DNA from: Pocillopora verrucosa
Taxonomy: Eukaryota > Cnidaria > Anthozoa > Scleractinia > Pocilloporidae
Length of the DNA: 64,000 bases
Direction of reading: 5' to 3'
NCBI RefSeq assembly: GCF_036669915.1
Contig: NC_089322.1
Coordinates: 18,345,719-18,409,718 of the forward strand
The translations under genes were made by a program, and so were the position numbers. Each line of letters starts with the position of its first letter. The first letter of the stretch is position 1. Positions 57,257-64,000 of this stretch are shown here, in pieces. The notes below the pieces were generated by a model. It ran no database searches. It was not told the origin of the DNA and saw only the letters and a program-made list of their open reading frames with translations.

Positions 57257-60200
57257 ATGTGTGTTTGTGCCAACGAAGATATAACGACTAGTTGCCTTAA
57301 TGGGCTGTTATCTGAAGCAGCCAATTATCTGCGAAACATACGTCTGAGTGAAGAGAGTTCGATGACAGTTATTTCAACGAACATGGAGGCTCAAAGAGCT
57401 TTCCTTTCGGCCGTGACATTCGAAAGGCAGAAATCATGGAAAAAGGTATTTTGTTTCATTGTTATAACATTGAACAATCTCGTATCGGAAATATTTTACA
57501 ACATATTTGGTCATTTATTGCAATATTAAAGCACCAACATCGAGCTTGTTACCATTGGTTACGCAGTGTTCATCAGTTAGCCTTTCTGTTGGTTCTTATC
57601 ATTAAAAATTTACCATAAAGTCTGTGCCGAATATAATGCTTTTCTTACGAATTATAATTTAGAATATAAGTCAAATTATCGACGGTTTTCTTCTTGAAAT
57701 GGGTAACCGAGCGTTTTCCTTTCAGCAAAGGAAATTATTTGGCTCTTCAAGATTTTCATAATTATTCTTTCAATGTTTATAATTTTGCAAAATGAAAACG
57801 ATGTCAGTAACTAATGTAAAATTATATTTAAGCTTTTATTATTCAAATTTACTAAACTCGACTTCGGTGCGACTTCCAAATATAAATTTAAACAGAACTT
57901 GAAAATGTCAATGTTTGTATCTAAACACTTCTTGGCAGAAGAGAGAGCTTCTATCATAATTAGTAAAAGTAGTTTAGCATAAAGAGACTACCATTGTTTA
58001 AGAAGCACGCTCATAAGGAACGCGTGAGGAAATAAAATGTATCTAATTTTTTTTTCTTCTTCTAACTAAATGAATTAATCCGTTGATACCTGCACAAGGC
58101 AATACGATTAAGAATTAAATTAGCCTGAAAAATGTGTGAGACCGACTCAAATGCAAATATTATTGCAAAAGCGGCCGAAAAACTGACAACAAAACTCCAT
58201 GTCTTCATGTTAACGGGAACTTTCAAATAATGAAGTTTTATCGGTTGTTAGGGTGACGAATCAACTTGTACATATATAGATAGGGAGTGACTTAATCGTA
58301 AGATAAACAATAACACAATCACACATACAATCGAAGAGCGCCATATTGTTATGTAACATTCCGAGGGGGAGTGGGGAAGGGGGCAAAACCTTTTTCTGTT
58401 GACTTACTAACGAGGTCTCTACTGTGAGTTTCCGAACCCCATTTTCCTGCTTGGATTTATGGGCAGCACACTTCGTGTTTGGACCATAAATCCTAGCGGG
58501 GAAAATGAGGTCCTGTACTTCAGGGAAAAAGAAATCGGGACTATTTATTACATCTCTGGGTTAAAATTGAAGGGGGTGATTTCAATTCAAACTAAATTTT
58601 TTAAGTTAGCGGGCCGCACAGTGAAATACAACCCTTTTAATTAACAATCATGGCGTTCGTATTAACTGAGAGAGATGTAACAAGAAGTATGATGGGGTAA
58701 ATCATATCGTTAAGAAGTATCGCAAAACTTAAAATTGTTATTATCTTTACCTGGAGCGAATATCATGAAATATATTCCTAAAATTTGTCTTGAAATATTG
58801 CCAGGCTGAAGCCAACTACATGGAAGTGTTACACCTACTCTACAAGATGAAATGGAGGAAACACTGGAACAAAGAGAAACTACGGCTGCTGGTAAGTTGT
58901 ACTGGGCGAAACGAAATTGCAAAGTTATTACGGCGTTACGTAGCCGCTAAAAGTAAAGAAAAGCTATCATACCGAGTGCAGTTTCTTTCATTCACTTCGC
59001 AGTTGTTTGAGTGTCATTTCCACTGTGCAGTTGCACTGCAAAACCTTCTAAACTATCAGAAGGCAATACGGCAGTTTGAGCGAGCCATGGAGGTGGTCAG
59101 CTGGAAAAAGGTAAAGTGTGTGGTGTATGAATTCTATGAAGTGTCACTCGGTTTTTTGCTTGATATATTTCTTGGTTAACAGCAGCAAGAGATAACGGCT
59201 TAATCATTGTTTTTTTTTTTCGTTTCAGGATGAGTGTCAGGCAGGTTGCATCACGGGAAGGGTTCTTCACTTGCACGTCCCTACCCTTGCGAGAATATGC
59301 TTTTGTTACATTCACTCAGGTAACTTTATATTGTTTAAAAGCAAGAGACAGGATATCTAAAGTTTCCTCTCTAGTTAAAAGTCACCACCACTATTTTAGC
59401 TAAGCTACTAGTCGCTAGGCATTTCGATACTTGTGCTTGCCAGTCTGAGAAGAGTTGGACTTGTACAATATGTTTGATTAATAACCAACAAAGCTATGTA
59501 CGAGTTTGCGACGTATAAAACTGCTTCAATTTTGGGAGAAAGAATAAAAATATTAGCTAGGTAACAAAGAAAAATAACAAACTGACAAAAACGCAATGAT
59601 AAGCCATGGACAATGGCCATAGATGGGGAAGATTATAACGTATTGTAAATGACGATCATGAATAATTTTGGCATCATTTTTCACCTTTCTCAAATCACGA
59701 CAAAGTTCTTCTGCCTTTCATGTTGAAAAGATTTAATTTTACGCAAGCAGTGGTTAGTAAATTTCATTGGCGAGCTTCCTTATGAAAACACGTACAGAGC
59801 TTCCTATGCACTGAGTTGAATGAAAAGCTCATTTAGAGTGATATCACAGAGTGGTTTAATGCTTATTCTGTCATTCCATATCTTAATGTGAACCTTGAAA
59901 CAGCTTGGCTCTTTCTTTGACCAGGAGATCTCCACGAGGCTCTAAGCAACATAGATAGGGCGATTTTACTGGACTTTAGAAATCCGGTAAGCCAACACTT
60001 CATCACATTTCATAGACCTCATTTATCAAAGATAAAAAAAATTTTTAAATTGTTTCTCTCAGTTATGGACATTCATTGTTGGGAAGAAGGCATGGTATTC
60101 AGATTTCTGTTTCAAAATCTTCTTATGGATAATTGTACTGCTACAATAATTTAGCAGTCTTGAAGCTAGGCGATAATGTAATGCTGACAAGAGGTTTTAG

Positions 60201-63200
60201 TAATATTCTCTCAATTTCTTTTGCAAAGGGTTTATTTTGCGTCAGATCGGTGGCTAATTTCCTTCTAAATCGAGAGGAAAAGGTAATAAATCAGTTAATT
60301 CAATCTAATGCAACACCGCTAAACTTTCAAGTTCAACGGATAACGAGGCTAATCAATAAGTTTTCTATTACATGTTCAGCTCACAATTTTATACCAACGC
60401 ATCGCTATATTCAATATGGAGTGATCCCTAAAAAATTATGTATGTTCCTTTCAAGTCATAAATCGAATAACACCGCACTTGTTTTTTGTTAATTCAAAGA
60501 TGAGACTAGTTCCTGAGAAAACCTTAGTGTTAGTCCCTCTGGCATAATCCCTTTCGTCTGTAATCGAAAAAGAGGCTCAGTTATGCACTTATGACTACCA
60601 TAGGGTAAGGTTTTGTACTTTCTTTAGAACCGGAATCAGCAAAGTGTGACTTCATATAAAAGTCACTCTTTGTCTTGAAAGGGGAAAATTATTTTAGAAA
60701 ACAAATTATTTTTATGAGACCATTAGACCCACCTCACCCCTTCAAATTCTCCTTCGAGAAGCTTCTTCACTCTTCTAACGATCTACAAGTGAATTTCGCT
60801 CTTTCTTTTTCTTTTTCTTTAATGTGCCCTACATTACAGGCCTTATCAGATGTAAGTTTTGCTCTCCGACTTGCTCCCACGCAAGTCTGCGCGTGGCTTC
60901 TCAGAGGGCTCTTCAAGAAACTAAAGGTATTTCTTCCAAATAATCATATGATGTAAACTGACACCGCATTTTCAATCTGATAGTCCCATTTAAAAGCTGA
61001 GAGAGAATTCGGTATAAAAGTCTGCTTTTGTTGGGGAGTGAGGAGTGGGGAGGGGGAAGGGGGGGGGAAAGGAGAGGGAGGATTTTGGAGGATCGTATGG
61101 GTTTCAGGGGTAACAAAAGGGGGATCAATCGTCGCTAACAGAGTGTAAATGGAGGCCTACAAATTAACTACAATGAGGGGGAGATCATTACAATACCACA
61201 GGGCCTTAAGGAGGGGGGGGGGAGATCAGGCCTGGGGGATAATAAAATAAGGGACTAGTCCCTTTACAGTGACCTGTAAGCTGCCTGAAATGGGTGAGAC
61301 TGAAAATTTACATGCCATATCTGACAGACATGATCAGGGGATGCTTAAACCTCTGAGTATTTATATCTTGCCGTATCCATTCTGTGGTATTATAAAATTT
61401 TATTCTCTAAATTCTCTTTCATCAATTAACAGAAAGAAAAAAATGAAGCTAACGTTACAAGAATTAAAAAACTCGAACCTGACCTTGCGAAGGTAAGCTA
61501 AAACCATTTTTGGTTCAATTTTTGGTGTCGTTGTTATTTTTGTGCTGTTGTTGCTTTTTATTTTGCACGCTCAAACTCGCTTTGCAAAGAAAGAAGAGAG
61601 AATGGTGTAAAAGCTGGTAGGACTGGTTTTATGGGGAAAATTTACGCATTATCCAGTCTAGCTTTCAACGTGTTCTGTTTATTCCTCTGTCCAAACATAA
61701 AAATTGTGGGGTGGTGCCTCCAAGGGGTTACAGTGTTAGCTTTCTTAAAGAAAGCTTCCGGCCCGTTCTTGTAGCATACACTGAACATATCTCGTGCGCT
61801 TGGACTAAGACGAAATGTTAAAAACCGGATCATTGGATAATACAATTCAAGAGTTCTCATTGGCTTAGCCAATATGGGTTATGAGCCATTATACCATGCG
61901 CGCGTATGAAGACGAGTCAAACTGAAAGTCACTTTGTATATTTTCATATTCTATTTGTTCTTAAAAAAAATAAAGTTGCGAAGATTCATCTATATTTTAA
62001 AACGTTTTTAATAAAACAATTATTCCACCAGCGCTTGTTGGATATGATTATTGTGAACTCGGCCCTACAGTCTCCGTGGACTATCTATCATCTTACATAT
62101 ATCCAACGCGCACTCGTGGAATTATTATTAGGTGGCTAATTTTTTTTCAATATTGGTAAGGCCTGTGAAATAAATCCAGATGCAATGCTGTTCATAAGAA
62201 TAAAAGATCTTAGGACTCACTTTCAAGCACTATTTGATCGGTAAGTTTAAGATCGGCGTTTACTTGGCATAAACTTTTTAATCAACTGAGCTAACCTAGG
62301 CCTGATGAACTTCTGTGAGGATCTTCCATCCAGGTGACCATATGTTTATATGGTTTTACACAAGCGGTACCCTTTAGGCGTCTATTCATTTCAAGAGCCA
62401 GTGAAAATGGCGCTACCTTCTTCGTTACATGACAAAATAGTACCCCTCAGCCACGCCCATCATTTTTCGGCTTCTTTTCAAAGTTTCTCAGCCCCATTTC
62501 CTGCAGTCTTCTGACAAATGATTTCCTTTACAATCTAGGGATAATTATTGACCTTAATAAAGCTTTTTTTCTGTTTTCATCCGCATTAATCTCATTATTT
62601 TAGGTTTCTTCCCTCTATTCGTGTGTCTCACTCTCTAACTGTTAGCGACGTCATTGAAACAGAGCGGACAACAAAAGCTGGATATGGAAGGACTGAATGG
62701 AAACAAAGTATCGCATCGTACTCAGGTATTCTTAGTATTATCATTCTTATTAGATATCCGAGGGATCAGTCTTTTCTGCCATATTCTGTGTCGAACAACT
62801 CCTTGTTGAGAACATTGAGCATAACCATGCACCATGGTTGCCTATCTCCCTGAAACATTTTAATGTGCCAACTTTTTACACCTCAACATCAGTATAAATA
62901 TTTCATACTGTTCATCATACATTTCCAACAGCCCTGACAAGGAGAATCTAATGAAAACTAAAGAGTTTCTCTATTTGGTGATCATTTCCCTTAATATCAT
63001 GACCTTTATGGCTAATTCAGCAGGAAATCTCAAGAAGGAATGAAATGTCAGGGCTAAACGTTCTGAACAATCTTGGCAATCGCACGCATCCAGCATGGCT
63101 TAGAAATGATTATAGAATCATAACCAACTACACGGCTCAAAGGTTGTGAGGGTCCAGTGTAGATTGAGGGAAAGCAATACAGAAATGATCATCAACTGAG

Positions 63201-63753
63201 GAAGCTCTTGACTGTTGAACAATTTTTCCTCGTTTGCATCTTAGGAAATGTATAGAGAGAAGTGTCAGTGTAAAACATGCACAGTGACATAAGGGTGTAA
63301 AGGGTTAAATGACAAATAAAAAAAAGGAGTAACCTGTTTTAATCTTGTTTTTGAACCAGACCCCTTTATTTTCTCTCAGGAAATCAATCTGCGGTTAGTC
63401 CAAAGACTGTTCTTCTTCCTCCGAATCCAACCTTTGTGTGTGGAGTGGCAAAACCGCAACAAAAGCTTCGAACGTGTCCGCCAAAAGACGAAAGTGGACT
63501 CACTGGGAGCAAGCTTGAACAATTTACCACAGAACCGAGTATATCACATCACAGATACTCTTTAAACATTAGCAAGGATCTCACACCGAAAAAAACACCT
63601 TATCAAACAAGAAGCGCATGCGGGCCGCGTATTCCGCACGTGACTCTCAAGGAGGTCGTTAGCGTAAAGAGCGCATGCGTGTGTGGTGATAGAAAGTTTA
63701 TCGGAGTGAGGAATTTTTGGGAAAGGAGCGCGGAGGATCTTGGGGACAACGAC
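57257..63753 (+). CDS. TPR-repeat protein, 3' end outside window
   Basis: Ten exons join in phase for 420 codons: 57257-57445, 58805-58891, 59003-59110, 59229-59319, 59925-59986, 60840-60926, 61433-61492, 62161-62240, 62604-62725 and 63380-63753. The start is ATG 57257, directly after an in-frame TAA; a donor GTAAGT at 63754 shows that the gene continues. TPR-like helices: QRAFLSAVTFERQKSWKKAE, HFHCAVALQNLLNYQKAIRQ followed by FERAMEV, SGDLHEALSNIDRAILLDFR, and SDVSFALRLAPTQVCAWLLR. Four or five degenerate TPRs span residues about 45-220. Exon 10 is a basic, Ser/Pro/Cys-rich tail without TPRs. TPR proteins scaffold complexes. The closest style is the large TTC group (TTC6/16/24-like), but I cannot name the orthologue. 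Confidence 0.72.
61033..61084 (+). other. G-rich tract with G-quadruplex potential (TPR gene intron)
   Basis: GGGGAGTGAGGAGTGGGGAG followed by runs of 5 and 9 G; another G11 run lies at 61208-61223. It lies on the coding strand within an intron. Confidence 0.55.
62873..63308. mobile_element. Two MITE-like copies head to head (TPR gene intron)
   Basis: 62873-63057 runs in the orientation of 3859-4078 (CCTCAACATCAGTATAAATA, TTGGTGATCATTTCCC, CATGACC). 63180-63308 is the opposite orientation, ending GTGTAAAGGGTTAAATG. Together they make an imperfect inverted pair upstream of exon 10. Confidence 0.6.
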
Positions 63754-64000
63754 GTAAGTTTTAATAGGCTAATGCTTATAATCCTTGAGGTAACGCAAGA
63801 GACATTCCCTTCATACGCCTATCATCCATACGCAAATTGTTGTCCAAGCCCCATTGATTCCCATCCACGTGTACCAAGGTTTCTGTCTCCAGACAGATAA
63901 GCTTCGCTATTTTTCGGGAGGTAAATCAATTTTGTTGTGGTGGTTGTTGTTAAATCCTTGATTATCCAGGAATCTTCGCTACTAAATACATAGACGGGTG

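Noticed and set aside
63754-63900. Continuation of the last TPR-gene exon to a stop at 63900
   Set aside because: A consensus GTAAGT lies at 63754 in phase, and codons after it lose the compositional style of the exon; exon end is preferred, though a read-through isoform is possible.

Overview
The window reads as a nuclear genomic fragment from a cnidarian, most likely an anthozoan and possibly a stony coral. The grounds are short GT-AG exons in long AT-rich introns, small intronless rhodopsin-like GPCRs in tandem, an anion-channel-like Cys-loop receptor, many short palindromic elements whose ends read TTAACCCTTT, and animal-specific families (RPAP3, BTB-BACK-PHR). The assignment to coral is an inference from genome style. 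All gene models below were built by hand from frame, splice phase and family motifs, with no alignment search.

Layout. (1) 573-7921 (+): the 3' nine exons of RPAP3, the TPR subunit of the R2TP/HSP90 co-chaperone, with several mobile-element remnants in its introns. (2) 10935-14888 (+): two intact intronless class A GPCR genes about 3 kb apart, with a fragment of a third between them. (3) 18848-27256 (+): a complete eight-exon Cys-loop ligand-gated channel gene. Every exon phase joins, giving 448 codons plus stop from a signal-peptide exon to the M4 exon. Its introns hold a foldback element, a 120-bp duplication and a 70-bp minisatellite. (4) 27257-35400: mostly non-coding, with microsatellites, tandem duplications, E2F/NRF1/CRE-like motifs and two poorly supported exons. 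(5) 35510-39830: a small two-exon RING-H2 gene, a tRNA-like SINE head, and a decayed tandem pair of a transposon-derived gene on the minus strand. (6) 40000-42700: non-coding, with an 85-bp-arm near-perfect palindrome. (7) 43000-52400: two intronless BTB-BACK-PHR genes made by tandem duplication, separated by what looks like a 2.75-kb insertion. (8) 52649-55895: a 3.2-kb inverted repeat with arms of about 1.2 kb. (9) 57257 to beyond 63753 (+): the first ten exons of a TPR-repeat protein I cannot name.

These genes do not form a pathway; this is ordinary animal gene order with local duplications. The best candidates for something unusual are: the channel's pore-entrance motif (GGR where anion channels have PAR), the two GPCRs that lack the standard TM3-ECL2 disulfide, the RING-plus-transposase-relic block, the large inverted repeats, and a 21-bp perfect hairpin gained beside only one of the two BTB paralogues.
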